The notes under the pieces: model-generated
Told to the model about the DNA's origin: nothing
What the model saw: the letters and a program-made list of their open reading frames with translations, nothing else
Database searches by the model: none
Made by a program: the position numbers and the translations under genes
DNA from: Lunularia cruciata
Lineage: Eukaryota > Streptophyta > Marchantiopsida > Lunulariales > Lunulariaceae
Assembly (NCBI GenBank): GCA_948567375.1
Contig: OX419757.1
Span: 31,310,001-31,374,000, forward strand
Direction of reading: 5' to 3'
Length of the DNA stretch: 64,000 nt
Part shown: positions 21,880 through 33,846 of the stretch, piece after piece
Layout of the letters: each line of letters starts with the position of its first letter
Position numbering within the stretch: position 1 is the stretch's first letter

Positions 21880-24108
21880 GCTAGTTGATGACGTCCTTGT
21901 TGCTAATGAAGCTTTGAACTCCTAGATGGCCATTTGTGCATTTTGGATGTAAGAAAGAGGTTCCCATGTGGCATCATGAAGGAGATACCCTTTCCAAAGG
22001 ACCTTGAACTTTGTATGTTATCAACGGCCTTGTTGAATATGGCAACATGCAAGGGTACAATCAACTTTGGACTCCTCATGATCATTGATAGGGACAAGAG
22101 GAGGGGGAGGTTGGACTCAAGAGGAAAAGGAAGAGGGGTTAGGAACAAAGGGTTTCAACTTGGAAATATGAAAGACAAGATGGATATGCATATGACAAGG
22201 CAAGGCAAGTCAATAAGCAATAGGAGAGACAATTTGGGTGACATCAAAGGGTCATATCCAATTAGGGGCAAGTTTACAAACTTGGGTATCAAGGAAGAGA
22301 GGGAGATTACTAGAGGATAACATGAATTTATCACCGACTTCAAAGGTGAGATCACTTTGATGGTGGTCCGCATATTATTTTTTACCATTCTGAGCAACAA
22401 GGAGATGAGATTTGGCTTGTTAGAGAAATTGGGATGTAGTGGTCAAGAATGTTGAAGTATGAGGAACTTGAGATGGAGTGGGAGCAAGAAGAGAATCTAG
22501 AACAAGCAGATCTTGGCCAAAATTGAGAAAGAAAGGAGAAAATCCTATGCTTGCATGTTTGGAATTGTTGTAGGCAAATTCTACAACTACAAGACATTCA
22601 TCCCAATTGGTATGGTGGACATTGACAAAGGCATGCAACATATCTTCCAATGTACAATTTGCACGTTTGGTTTGTCCATCATTTTGAGCATGATAGGCCA
22701 TGAAAAAAACAAGCTTGGTGTCAAGTATTTGGAAGAGTACTTGCCAACACTTCTTGATAAATCAAGGATCATGGTCAGAGATGAGTACATGTGATATCCC
22801 ATGATGCTTGAAGACATTGTCAAAGTAGATTTGCACTAAGGTTGGAGCATCCATGGTATCATAGGTTGATGCCAAGTGGATTTTCTTACTAGCTTATCCA
22901 CAAACACTATGATTGTTGTGTGTCCTTGCTTTGTCTTGGGCAAGGATGTGATGAGATCCAAGCTCACATGCTCCCATTGAGTGGATGGAATGGCAAGTGG
23001 TTGAAGGAGTCCACTTGGCTTCTGGTTGTTGATTCCCATTGATGATGTTGACTCTTCATGTGTTCCAAGTGTAAGGTCTGCAACAATGGTTTGTGATCAG
23101 TTTGCATGATCACTTGTTTCCCAAGAGGTAATGCCTCCATACCTTGGTGGCATATACCATTGCAAGTTGTTCTCAATCTTGAGCAGAGTAGTTTCTTTTA
23201 GCCGTATTGAGTTAGCAAGACACAAAGGTAATGAAATGTAGTCCATTTGGGAATTCTTGTTGGAACACGACTCTAATTGGAAAGTTAAAGGCATCAAAAT
23301 CAACCACACAAGGTAGTTGAGGATCATACGGTTGAAGAATGGGCCCTGAAGACACCATATGTCTCAACTTTTGGAATGCTTCTTCATGCTTGGTGGTCCA
23401 CTAGAAGCTCGAGTCCTTTCCCAAGAGGTCAATCAATGGTGCAGCCACATGAGCATAATAATGGATGAACCATCGGTAAAAACTAGCCAATCCATTAAAT
23501 GCTCGTACTTCTATAACATCCTTTGGAGTAACCCAACCAGCAACGGCCTTGATTTTCTCCTCTTCCATCTTGATCCCCTCCAATGAGATCTTGTGCCCCA
23601 AGAAGGTAACTTCCTTTTTGCCAAAAGGTACACTTTGACTTCTTGCAATAAAATTTCCATTGTCGCAGTCGTCTTGGAACTTCTTGCACGTGATTCATAT
23701 GTTTTGTCTCTATCTTGCTATAGATTAAGATATCATCCAAGAACACCACCATGTACCAATCCAACAGTCCATCCAACACCCAATGCATCTGATCCATGAA
23801 GACTATTGGAGCATTAGTAAGCCCGAAAGGTAGAACTCTCCACTCAAAATGCCCATACCTTGTGTGGAAGGCTATCTTTTGCACATCTTTCCTATCAATG
23901 GGGATTTGCCAATAGCCATTGCAAAGATCCAACTTGGAAAAGTATTGTGCTCCACTCAATTGATCAAGCAAGTCATCAATCCAAGGCAAAGGGTAATGCA
24001 TTCTTCACTATTGAGCCCATGATAAACAATACAGATACAAAGTCCTCCATCCTTCTTTGGAACAAATAATACTGGTGCTCCCCAAAGAGAGGTGCTATGT
24101 CGTATGAG
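21880..24108 (-). pseudogene. E pol: RT, RNase H, integrase, chromodomain, partly intact
   Basis: The best-preserved frame (23495-24001) encodes the RT core: [41 protein letters not shown] and an intact VFLDDILIYS active-site box. RNase H follows (MQTDHKPLLQTL near 23120). The integrase core contains VSLDLITSLPKTKQGH (22930-22980) and AYHAQNDGQTKRAN (22655-22700), then a WDECLVVVEFAYNN stretch. A chromodomain remnant is near 21905-22060. Compared with F, about 480 bp between RNase H and the integrase core are missing near 23040, so the RNase H end and the HHCC zinc finger are deleted. Confidence 0.75.
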
Positions 24109-24124
24109 CACACACTAAGTGAAG

Positions 24125-25176
24125 TGAATAATACCGTTAGCTAGACATATTCTCTAGAGGTGAGAATTGGCTTGGTAATATTTGGAAGGATGTTACATAT
24201 GATGGTCTAAGTAAATCAGATAGAACTATCACCAAAAGAATACTTCCACTAATAGAGGAGAGGCCAAAAATACCCTAAAAACTTTAGAGCTAATTTTGGA
24301 GGCCTAAACTAATGAATTAGGCCTTGAAAATGGAAAGTCCTCTTCCCTCTGAGGGTTTAGGGTTTGCCTTCTACCTCCACTGTTTACCTCATTGAGATCT
24401 TTCCAATGGTACCCCACCCATGCTATTTTGAGCTTCCTACAATATAATTCTTAAATATGCCCTCTGAATAAACTTGTTTGACCAAACAAATAGGACAAGG
24501 ACCAACATATCACCCATCCATGCAACTTACTTAAGAATTCGAGTTTGAGTGCTTAGTTTGTTGCTAGTATACACGAATCCGATATCAACGGTACCTTCGA
24601 GCACGAATACAAGCTCGGATCCATGAGGATGGATGTGAGGAGGGGTAAGAGTTCCAGGTGGAACACGAGGAGAGTGGATGAGACCCGACTCCTCCGCGTG
24701 CAGCTAAATTACTAAGATCAGTTCTCGTAGCGAAATGAAAGAACTATTGGCCGGATGAGCCGTGCAGTTCCTGTTCCTAGGATTTGAACATTATATTCTT
24801 ACTTGTGCAAGGCTATTCATTGTCATGGAAACTAGATGGATATAGATTAATCAGAATAGACGTCAGAATAATGGACAAGTGTACTCTAAGATTATCCCAC
24901 TAAAGCTTTATATACAGTTTCCTATTTATGCTGCTTCACCCCAAAGGGTCCATGAACTGGTTAAGTGGGTTCATTGCCTATCCTAACTACTCCATTGCAA
25001 ACATTGGAGCTCATTGACATATCATCATTCCATGTATTTGATCAAAGGATGGAGCTTCCTTTGAGTGGATCTTCTTTACTATATAATTAAGACAAGATGC
25101 TACTTTGGGGCATCAAAAAATTGAGTGTTGAAGCATGTGTTTCTCTTGGGAGTTCTTTTGCCTTTGGAACATTACA
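24125..25176 (+). repeat. Old B-family LTR, plus orientation, split by an insertion
   Basis: Left part (24125 to about 24536) aligns with the reverse complement of the B LTRs: ACTATCACCAAAAGAATACT, AGGCCTAAACTAATGAATTA, TTTCCAATGGTACC and CATATCACCCATCC occur in the right order. The right part (about 25006-25176) aligns with the remainder: GGAGCTTCCTTTGAG, CTATATAATTAAGACAAG, GGGGCATC and the terminal ATTACA. Divergence is much greater than between the two LTRs of element B. Confidence 0.7.
24537..25005. other. About 470 bp of unrelated DNA inside the old LTR
   Basis: This block has no counterpart in the B-family LTR. Its first half (24570-24780) is richer in G and C and CpG than its surroundings. 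It contains ATGAGCCGTGCAG near 24756, loosely like the 5' strand of a group II intron domain V, which would fit organellar DNA, but I could not identify the source. Edges are approximate. Confidence 0.4.
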
Positions 25177-25433
25177 AGATGAGAGATTTCTTGTAATGTC
25201 AAATATTGCAATCATGCCTCTAGATTTCTCTCTTGCATTTACAACTACCAACTCAAGATAGTGCTATATGTTGATAGTAGAGATCCTTCACCTTAAATAG
25301 AAGAAACATATCATTTAACCAGGCCACTTTACCAAAGATTGCCAAACGGGTATGTTGATATTAAAGAGTCAAAAATTTGTGTATTAATACAAGCAAAAGT
25401 AAACAACTATTCAAGGGATCTTTGTAGAAGGCC

Positions 25434-25884
25434 TATCACGCCATTTGTAGTGCCGTATCTAGATGCTCGGACATTGGAGTTCTAGTGATAGTAGTTAGAG
25501 TTATTTTAGCAGTTTCTCTTAGACTACTTTTTGACGGTCAGATTTTGTGTTCAGGGTACTGACTTCACGATGGGGCCCCCCGTCACTTTGCACCATTCAC
25601 ACCGTCAAGTGTGCTGTCAGTGGGACCGTTAGGGTTTCAAAGCTAGCTCGAGTCCAAGGAGTATAGTTTCAAAGTGAGCTCTCGAGAGCTCACTTCTTTG
25701 ATGTTGAGCCTTCAAGTTCTTGGCTATGTTGGACAAAGGCCGACGAGCGTCACCTGGATTCTTTATGCTTGAGTGGGTGTGGCTTGACTGTAATCAATGC
25801 CTAGTTGTTGGTAGTTTATAGAGTGAAAGATCAAGTACTGATCTGAGTTGTGTTGAGTTGAGAGTGGTAAGCAATCTGATTACA
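25434..25884 (+). repeat. Left LTR part of C (segment Y)
   Basis: TATCACGCCATTTG to CTGATTACA aligns with 49145-49592. The roughly 107-bp segment X, which carries the TATA box at the right end, is missing here. ATCAGAG at 25884-25890 directly after it resembles the core of an initiator-Met primer site. Confidence 0.75.
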
Positions 25885-27155
25885 TCAGAGAAGTGAAATC
25901 AAGAGGAAATCTGGTGTAGGAACTTTGAGTGTTGTATCTCCAAGCTTGGTGGATCATTGGTAGCTCAATTCAAGTCCAGTGTTTCCATAGTGTGCAAAAG
26001 CTCATTTGATTGATGTAGATTTGGCAGTAAGGCAGACAGTGTGCGGAAACGCTGGCCTAATTTTGAGCAAAGAAGGAGCAAATTTTGAGCAGTGGTTGTA
26101 ATTTTGAGCTCAGGAGGTGAAGGCAAGACCAATTTGCTACGAGTTGGGCTCAGAAAGTCAAATTGAAGGTGGAGTTGGGAAGCTATTCTCATGAATTTGT
26201 GATTTGGAAAAGCCAGTGTTGTCAATTTGGCTCGAGTGGAAAGTTAACGGGGAATTTGGCGGACAACCAACTTTAGGGTTTACGTCAGATTTTATGTTAG
26301 ATTTTGGTTAGGATTTACGTCAGATTTTGGCCAGATTTGGAGGAGTTTTGCTAGTTTAGAAGACTTTCATAGATTTGGAGAAGTTTTGCCAATTTTGGAG
26401 GAGGTTCGAAGTAGCAACAAGAAAGGCCTCATTTGGCTGTTCGACGCATAGGGCTGTGGGCTATGAGAGGCTACGAAGGGCTAGCAAGCCAACTTGCTGG
26501 CATGAGGCTAGCTAGTTTAGAGTAGATCTTGGTCATTGGTTGGCAAAATCTACCTTTCCTGCTAGATTGTGCACAACAAGGTTTGACCCCTAGATCTCTT
26601 GTTCCTAGACTGGTGCCTTAGCCAACTGGTCCACCTTCACTTGTTGTCATAGTGATTGTGCCACTGTTATCTATACACATGTAGCTTTGGCTAGGAGAGG
26701 CAGTTTGATCCTATTCTTGGTGATCCTGGTAGCTTGGTACTTAGATACAAACTTCTCTTATGTCAAATGCCAAATGGTGATAGAGTCAGTCCCGTGTTGT
26801 GTTATGAGATGGAGGGTTTTTGTTTAAATTTCTTGTGATTTGACCTCTCCCATTCTTTGCTTCCTGTTTGTGCACCACGTTTGTGTGAGGGTGCCCTGAC
26901 TTTTGAGTATTGGTGCTCTGGTGTGCTCTTGTTGGTGAGGCTGAAGTGATGACCAATCAGACTATCTTTGTTTCTCTTTGATGAGCCAAGAAGTGATGAC
27001 CTACAGATCATGAGAGTGCGTGTTATGATGGCAGGTTACAAGTTGCCCTTTCCCCTAGTGTAGTTATCTTGGTTAAAGTTACATTAGTGGGTGGTGCTTA
27101 GTTGGTATTGGCACTTTGTGGTGTTGGCACTTGGTAGGGTACTTGTGGTTGCGAC
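25885..27155 (+). other. Leader of element C
   Basis: The stretch lies between the LTR part and the first recognisable gag sequence. I see no domain in it. Short plus-frame pieces such as AGYKLPFPLV near 27030-27060 may belong to the N-terminus of Gag, but frames are broken. Confidence 0.4.
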
Positions 27156-28940
27156 TTGTGGTTGCAATTGGTGGTTCTGGTTTGCCGTTGTGATTACTTT
27201 GTCACGACGGAGTTCTTTGGGGATTCCAGAGTAGATAGCCTTGCAATACGTAATGGGTTTACTTGGAGTGGCACTCGGTATCAGCTTGTATCTCAAGTCC
27301 CATTGAGGGAGGAGATTGACTCTGAGTTGGAGTTTGACACAAGAGCTGATTCAATTGAGAGTGTACCTGGTGTATCCGCACCATTGTTGTGGATCATGGA
27401 CAAGATTTATGGGGCCTCCAAAGGCCCCAAGCGTTACTTTGGTACAGTGGGTACCATTGAGTTGGATGACTTCATCCAGGAGTTTGATAGTTGGTGTGAT
27501 ATGCAATAGATGCGGAACCCAACTTTGTTCACACCCTTCATGGCATGGAAGGGGTTGTTTCAGCATGTGGAGGGTCCACCAATGGATGACTACCATGAGT
27601 TCAGGAGAGCTCATTTGGAAGAGATTGAGTTATGGAGACATTATTGGTCTCCACACTATGTCTCCATCACTTTAGGCTTGGTGGCCAAGAGTAGATCGGC
27701 TGTACCTACAAGTTCTAGCTTGAGTAGTGTGGGTGGAGCTAGTGGAGGTGCACTAGCTAGAGATAGTGCTACTACGAGTGGAGGTACCGCTGTAGGAGGT
27801 GGTGTGGTACCGGGGTTTAACCCCATGGTGGAGTTCTTCCTATGTTTGGAGCAGAACTACCAAGGAGTGCAGATTGACAAGCTGAGGAGCTTGCAAGAGT
27901 TCGAACGGAAGACTGGAGAGAGCCTACGTGAGGCATACACTCGCATGAAGTGGCTGATCAGTTTCACTCAAGGAGTTACTGAGGCCTAGGCAGTCCAATT
28001 TAGATATGGGATACTAGACAAGGAGTTGCAACGTAGAGTTTGTGATGCTACGTTGTTACAGGCTACTTCACCTACGTTGGCAGTGGTCTTTGGTTTGGCT
28101 GAGCGTATTGAGCTCAACATGGTGGAGGAGAGAGTGGTGAAATTTGGATTTGGTAGGGAGACCTCATCCACGGCTGTGACTTCTTCTAGAGTGCAACAAA
28201 GTGCACCACGGCCAGTTGGTTTTTGAGGACAGGGTGGACAGCCTAGATCCTATGGAGCGAGTGGAGGGCCTAATGGAGTTAGACCCTTACCCTCATTTTT
28301 GGGTCAACAGTAGCCAATGAGTGGTGGTGTTGCTTGTTGGACTTGTGGTGGACCTCACCATCAGAGAGAGTGTACTCAGGGTAGTGGACCTGATACCTTG
28401 GGTGCATCACAGCCAGCACAGAGGCCGTGTGAGCATTGTCACAGATTTGGTCACACTAGTGACCGGTGTTTTGACCTACACCCAAAGTTACGGAGTGGTA
28501 GGGCTACTATGGCTGGTAGTAGAGGAGCTCCAATTCATGGAAGCCGAGGTGGTGGTAGAGGATCTACACCTAGTAGGGGTGCAATACCTACCCTTACTTC
28601 TGACATAGCTATGGCTACTTGGATTAAGCAATTGGAGCAGAGATTGGCTAGTATGGCTATTGCTCAAAGGAGATCAGATTCAGGTGCTAAGGCTTCCACC
28701 TCATATGCTGGTGATAGAGATGCTTTGGACTTCATGTGCGGAGCAGCACAGGTGGATGCATCTACATCAGTGACTAGGAGTGCAGTACATGCTCCAGAGC
28801 CTAGAGGAGCATCAGTGGAGTTGGACCCACACAAAGAGGAGAGGTTGGGAGATATGTCAGACTTCCCCAATCTTTCACACTATCTGAGGCATTGCAGACG
28901 ACATCCATGGTTCCTAGGTGTCCCAATGCACGGGTGGTAG
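27156..28940 (+). pseudogene. C gag: capsid region and two zinc knuckles
   Basis: One frame runs through this region with four in-frame stops (27507 TAG, 27987 TAG, 28224 TGA, 28314 TAG). The capsid-like part (about 27830-28110) reads MVEFFLCLEQNYQGVQIDKL and SLREAYTRMKWLI. Two CCHC knuckles follow: CWTCGGPHHQREC (about 28335-28373) and CEHCHRFGHTSDRC (about 28428-28470), then a Gly/Arg-rich stretch with RGGGRGS. These would package element RNA. Three stops could arise from CAG or CGA by one C-to-T change. A frame change near 28890 leads to the protease frame. Confidence 0.75.
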
Positions 28941-30084
28941 GTGGTGATGGAGTACATGATGGAATACCTGCTACTCAACCAACTCCTACTACACAAACTG
29001 AGTCTAGCATGATGTTGGGGGCGGCTCAGCTGATTATGCGGCGTCCTTTGTTTTCGGCTAGTGATATGTTTACATTGGGAGTTGACCCAACCCCAATATT
29101 CCGGTTGGCTGCCACGTTGTGTGAAAGTAGGGATGGTGCAGTTCCTACTACTAGAGCAAAGATGGTTGGTAGTGGAGCTGACTTGGTTGAGGAGCATGGG
29201 ATCCATTCAGCAACCAGTGGTTTATGGCAGGCAGTAGCGGCTAGACTAGAGGAGTTGCCAACTAGACCGGCCTTTGAGAGAGCACGGTTCACACCTAATG
29301 TTGTCCTATTGGATAACCAAAGGGGGATTTTTTTTTGGTGGGACCTTCAAGGAAGGTCTATACACCACAGAAAGTCTTGTTAGACTCTGGTGCACAACCC
29401 CTTATGTTGGGGAAGGCTGCAGTTGTCGGTCTAGAGTTACGGAAGACCGATGTGGAGAGGTGTACATTTCAGATCCAGACATCTCTAGGTGGTGGTTTGA
29501 CACAATACATCACACATGGAGAGCTTGTTGTCTAGGTTCAGCCTGGTCATCCGACTGATAGCTTGGTGGTGAGAGCTCAAGTTATTGCAACAATAGCTGA
29601 GTCATATGATGTACTAGTTGGGGGAGCAGTGTTATACCCCATGGGATTCAACATTGCCTATTGGGAGGAGACAACCTCTTATAGACCTGGTTGGCAGTCT
29701 GGTGAGGGGCAGGTATGTTGCCTACCAATATGCTTTAGTAGTGGCAATCTTGGCTCACTACAGTCCGGGACCATGGCAACATCAGTTTTAGCTTTTAGTG
29801 GTGCAGTTACTTGGCCTGGTGACTTGTTGGAGAGGAACGCCCATGGAGAGGATGCTCCAGTACCAGAGGAGATCACTCGGCTTTGGAGTACGAGTGGGAT
29901 CGTTCTATCTACCTTGGATGTTCCATTGTGGAGTTCAGAGGAGGCATTGCAGCAGTATGCAGATCAGTTGGTGCATCAGGCTTGGAGTGGAGCCTTCGTA
30001 CCATCAGGAGATGAGTGTGAGGATGAGCCTCCAGAGGCAATTGCTTTGACACCTCTAGATACCACACTCATTGCTTGGCAGTAG
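28892..30084 (+). pseudogene. C aspartic protease and linker
   Basis: A linker in one frame (28892-29330) ends at a run of nine T at 29329-29337, where the frame changes. In the new frame VLLDSGAQPLMLGKAA gives the retropepsin D-S-G box at 29383-29391. The hydrophobic ILVG-like element is VLVGGAVLYPMGF (about 29611-29650). The region then runs open, apart from a TAG at 29533, to TAG at 30082, directly before the methyltransferase. The protease would cut the polyprotein. The 3' linker (AYWEETTSYRPGW) continues into the methyltransferase without a gap. Confidence 0.75.
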
Positions 30085-30797
30085 CCAATAGAGGGGATAT
30101 GCCTATTGGAGTTGTTTGGTGGGATTAGCATCGGACTAGCTGCGGTGTTATAGGCGGGTATACAAGTACAGAGGTACTTGTATGTAGAGAGAGATGAGAC
30201 TACTAGGCGAGTCTCTCTACATCATGTGGCACACTTGGCCTATTAGTATCTGGAGTTATTACCAATGTCAACAGTCAAAGGTTACCATAAGGCCCTACTA
30301 GGAGATATTTCCTTACTAGGGGTATGACCTAAAGAGACATGGGCCTATTCACTTGGTGATTTCTGGATGGCCATGTCAAGGACATACATGTGCTGGTAGA
30401 GGTTTGAGTCTTCAGGATCCTTGTTTTGGCATGTTTTGGGAGATGTTACGGATACTATGACATCTCCAGGTTCATCAATATGTTTCTCCATCTTACCTTT
30501 TGGAGAACGTTCCTTTGATGGGTGATTCTCGCACTAGAGTGGTGGCAAGTACACATCAGGTCCATTCTTGGATGGGACTTGCTGTATTGTTAGATGCAGC
30601 CATAGTGAGATCACGGGCTCATTGTCTTTGTCTTTGGTGGATGAACCTCTTACCCAGAGAGGTTCTACAACGCGCTTATGATGGGATTCAGCGACTTGAC
30701 CACATCCTTGTTGATGATATCTTGGATGTTGGGCGTCAGTCTCAAACAGTGGTAGTAGCTGATAGGTCACCTATGGCAGTGGTGAACCTAGTTGGAC
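30085..30797 (+). pseudogene. C5 cytosine DNA methyltransferase domain of C, N-terminal part
   Basis: Motif I (S-adenosylmethionine binding) reads LLELFGGISIGLAAVL at about 30102-30150. It is followed by YLYVERDETTRRV, the usual acidic-loop position. Motif IV has the catalytic Cys in GWPCQGHTCAGRGLSL, with PCQ at 30371-30379. Motif VI is LLENVPLMGD, with ENV at 30503-30511. Next comes VLLDAAIVRSRAHC with WWMNL, the motif VIII region. Stops (TAG at 30082 and about 30151, TAG near 30244, TGA near 30328 and 30451) and one frameshift near 30340 inactivate it. Intact, it would methylate cytosine C5 in DNA. Element A is inserted at 30797, within the domain. Overall layout resembles DRM/DNMT3-like enzymes more than CMT or MET1, but this needs a tree. 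Confidence 0.85.
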
Positions 30798-31489
30798 TGT
30801 GAGCCGGCCTGTCTCTCACTCAAGATGAACCTCTAATGGCTATTATGGTAGCGCACCATGGACTAAGAAGGCAAGGAACCCAAACTCCATCATACTCCTC
30901 CAAGGCTAACACTCCAAGACTCAAGACATTGCTCACTAGAGAACTCAATGAGAGAGATAAAGTTGCAAATGAAAGGATGATGAGTACCTCCTCACCCCTT
31001 GTTTATATACTTATGAAATAATTACGTACCAAAGTTACTAATTACCGTAGTAACTCAAGTTACTAGACTAAAAGTCAAGTAAAGTAAAAAAGTAGAAACG
31101 AATATCCATTCACATGGGTATATTCCCTTAAGCATGTGGTCTTATCTTGACCCAACCACTAAGTCAAGGATTCCTTCACATGGGCTATCCTTGGACTAAA
31201 GAAGAATCCAAAACAAAAAGGCTTGCGGGCCCAAGAGTTCTCAACTCTTTCCTCAAAGCCAAACACCTAGGAATAATACCAAGTCAACACACTAAAATCC
31301 AAAATAGTGGTGCTCATCTTTTTTACTTCCTCTAAAGTAAGGTCTCCTCTATCTTAGCTATGACTAACTTTAGCTAAATATGACTAATATAGAACCATCC
31401 TTTATCTCTATATAAATAATATCTCTTAAGTACTTGTAATACCAAGCTAAATATCATGATACCACACACATGCACAAATGGGTGTTACT
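30798..31489 (-). repeat. 3' LTR of A
   Basis: Plus-strand ends are TGTGAGCC and GGTGTTACT. It aligns over 692 bp with 44486-45177 and, inverted, with 5483-6174. The TATA block lies at about 31001-31010 (minus). Confidence 0.9.
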
Positions 31490-31537
31490 TTTACCCCCTG
31501 ACTAAGTTTTCACTTTGTCCTCAAAGTGAAGGTCTCT

Positions 31538-32632
31538 CTACCTTCTATGGTACATCTTCAACTTATCATGGTTAATCCTATCAAAGTGTCTTCCTCCCAA
31601 CTCCTTGAGATCATAGGTGTAATTTCCCCACACCTTCTCCACTATGAAAGGTCCAAAGTACTTAGGCAAAAACTTCTTTTGCACTCTCTTGAATCGTATG
31701 AAATCAAACAACATTACCCAATCACCTTCTTTGAAAGTCTCCACCTTCTTCTTGCCTTGCCTCTTGTCATAGCTCTCCTTTTTTTCCTTTGGGCTTGCTC
31801 CACTCAAACCATAGCAACTGCTCTTGCTTCTTCCAACTCCATGAGTTGATCCTTCCTTGACTTCTCTGCATCACCTCCTTGTGCTTTCTTCAATCTCTTA
31901 TGAATGCTTTGGAAGGTAGGAAGATCAAAGTGAATAGGTAAGGTAGACTCAATACCATATACCAATTGAAATGGAGAATATCTTGTGGAAGTCTTCATGG
32001 TTGTCCTATACTCCCACAAAACTGCATGAATTCTCTTGTCCCAATGATGTTTAGCCCCCTCCATTTCTGCATCTTTGGCCAACATCATGCACAAGGTCTG
32101 ATTGGTTCTCTCTGCCAAGCCATTGGAATTTGGCTTATAGGATGTAGTTACTCTATGTGTGATAGAGAAATGTTGTATCATAGCTGTAGTAATGCTTCCT
32201 ATAAACTCTCCTCCTCTATCAGAAACCAACTCCAAAGGGCATCCAAACCTAGTGATAATGCGTTCATAAAGAAATCTACCCACTTCATCTTCATTTTTGT
32301 CCCTCAATGGTCTAGCCTCAACCCACTTGGTAAGGTAATTAGTAACTACTACAATGTACCGATTGTTCCTTGGGGTTCTATTGAGAGGACCTACAAAATC
32401 AATTCCCCATTTCTCAAAAGGTCCTAAGTGGTGGAGTGGATGTAGACTTTCTAGCAAAAGCTTGACAAACATGACAAGTTTTGCAATAATCAAGACAATC
32501 CTTGAAAATCCCTTTCCAATGGTAACCTGCATCTAGAATCTTGAAAGCAATCACCTTTCCTGCAAAGTGTCCTCCACATACTAAACCTTCATGGAACTCC
32601 TTTATGAGTAGGATAGACTCTTCCTTACCCAC
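31538..32632 (-). pseudogene. A integrase
   Basis: ORF 32414-32632 encodes the zinc-binding finger (HEGLVCGGHFAGK with CKTCHVCQAF). After a frameshift near 32440-32460 the core (31804-32532) has WGIDFVGPL, LVSDRGGEFIG and SNGLAERTNQTL, so the D-D-E triad is intact. A second frameshift near 31804 leads to the C-terminal GPY/F-like region (LPKYFGPFIVEKVWGNYTY), which ends at 31538. No chromodomain follows. The polypurine tract candidate is the GGGGGTAAAAG (minus) at about 31490-31500. Confidence 0.85.
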
Positions 32633-32638
32633 TGCTCT

Positions 32639-33093
32639 TCAAAGTAGACCATCTGCTCCTTGGTGAAAAAGAATATCCTCCACCATTGTGTAAGGTCTAG
32701 ATTTTGCTGCAAGGGCCTTCCTCTCCCTAGCATGCATCCCTTCTGGATAGTTACCTTTTGTCACAAAATCCACAATCTCCTTGTACTCAATTGGAACCTC
32801 TTGAGTGATTGAGATTGTCATGAGCTCCTCATCCAGGAAGGAATCATCCACTGGCTCATCTCCATCATGATCATAGGCTCTAGATAACAAATCAACATTT
32901 GCATGTTTCTTTCTTGGGTTATCCTCAATGGTGTAGTCATACTCAGACAAGAGTATCATCCACCTTGCTAGTCTCCCTTCAACATTAGGCTTGTTGAAGA
33001 TGTACTTCAAAGCCTTGTGATCCGTGACAATGGTGGCTTTCCCTCCAATCAAGTAGTGTCTAAAATTCTTGAGACCAAAGATCACTGCCAACC
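32639..33093 (-). pseudogene. A RNase H, C-terminal part
   Basis: After element B the frame resumes with AVIFGLKNFRHYLIGGK, IVTDHKALKYIF and WMILLSEYDYTIEDNP, then RKKHANVDLLSR. A TGA at 32639 ends it, and the integrase zinc finger continues in the same frame. Upstream codons of the open frame beyond 33093 come from the LTR of B, not from A. Confidence 0.8.
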
Positions 33094-33830
33094 TGTAATA
33101 CTCTAAGGACAAGAGAAGAGAGAAAACAGATTGCACACTCAAACAATTGATGCCCCAAGGGAGCACCTTCTCTTTATTATATAGCCAAAGAGGATCTCCT
33201 CCAAGGAAGCTCCACCATATGATTAGGGACACAGATAGGTGACATGTCAGCAAGCTCCACCCTTGGATAACTTACTTGGATGGGTGACATGTCTGGTCTA
33301 GGTCCTATTTGGTTGGTCAAACAAGCTTTGACCAGAGGGAATACTTTTAGGGAATCTTCTTGTAGGAATCTCAAAATCACATGAGTAAGGTACCATTGGA
33401 AAGCTCTCGAAGAGACAAAGCAAGGGGGAGGGAAGGCCAACCTTTCTTTTGTTGGGGGGAAATGTGCACATTTTTGAGGCCTTATTCATCCATTTAGGCC
33501 TCCGAAATTGCCTTCAAAGATTTCAAGCATATTTTGGTTCCTACTCTATCAGTAGAAGTCCCCTTTTGGTGATACCTCTTTCTAATCTGTTTAGTCCATC
33601 ATGTGTAACATCCTTCCAGATGTTACCAAACCAATTCTCACCTTTAAATCATATGTCTAGCTATTGGTTCTAAGGTTCTCAAGTCTTTTTCAATTTCTGT
33701 CCTATTATTAGAAGTACTCTTTTGGTGATACTTCTATCTTATCTATTTTTACCATCATGTATAACATCATTCTAGATGTTACCAAACCAAATTTCACATC
33801 TAGATCATATGGCTAGCTCTTGGTATTACA
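33094..33830 (-). repeat. 3' LTR of B with internal tandem duplication
   Basis: Plus-strand ends TGTAATACTC and GGTATTACA. Units 33539-33671 and 33700-33830 (each with AGAAGT..CTTTTGGTGATAC and AGATGTTACCAAACCAA) are a diverged tandem duplication of roughly 160-bp period, present in both LTRs. Confidence 0.9.
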
Positions 33831-33846
33831 GACCTCCTTCCTTTTA
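33831..33846 (-). other. Polypurine tract of B
   Basis: The minus strand reads AAAAGGAAGGAGG directly before the 3' LTR. Confidence 0.7.

Larger units (their letters stand above)
21251..24108 (-). mobile_element. Ty3/gypsy chromovirus E (minus strand, 5'-truncated)
   Basis: Element E has its 3' LTR at 21251-21867, a polypurine tract just inside, then chromodomain, integrase, RNase H and RT read on the minus strand. It stops inside the N-terminal part of RT near 24108; gag, PBS and 5' LTR are missing. An old B-family LTR begins about 17 bp further on, so a rearrangement removed the 5' half. Confidence 0.8.

Noticed and set aside
30085-30797. Methyltransferase as a host DRM-type gene or gene fragment
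   Set aside because: It is continuous in layout with the retroelement protease before it and with RT after it, and lies inside matching LTR parts.
33094-33253. N-terminal 53 codons of the open frame 32639-33253
   Set aside because: These bases are the LTR of element B; the real RNase H sequence starts at 33093.
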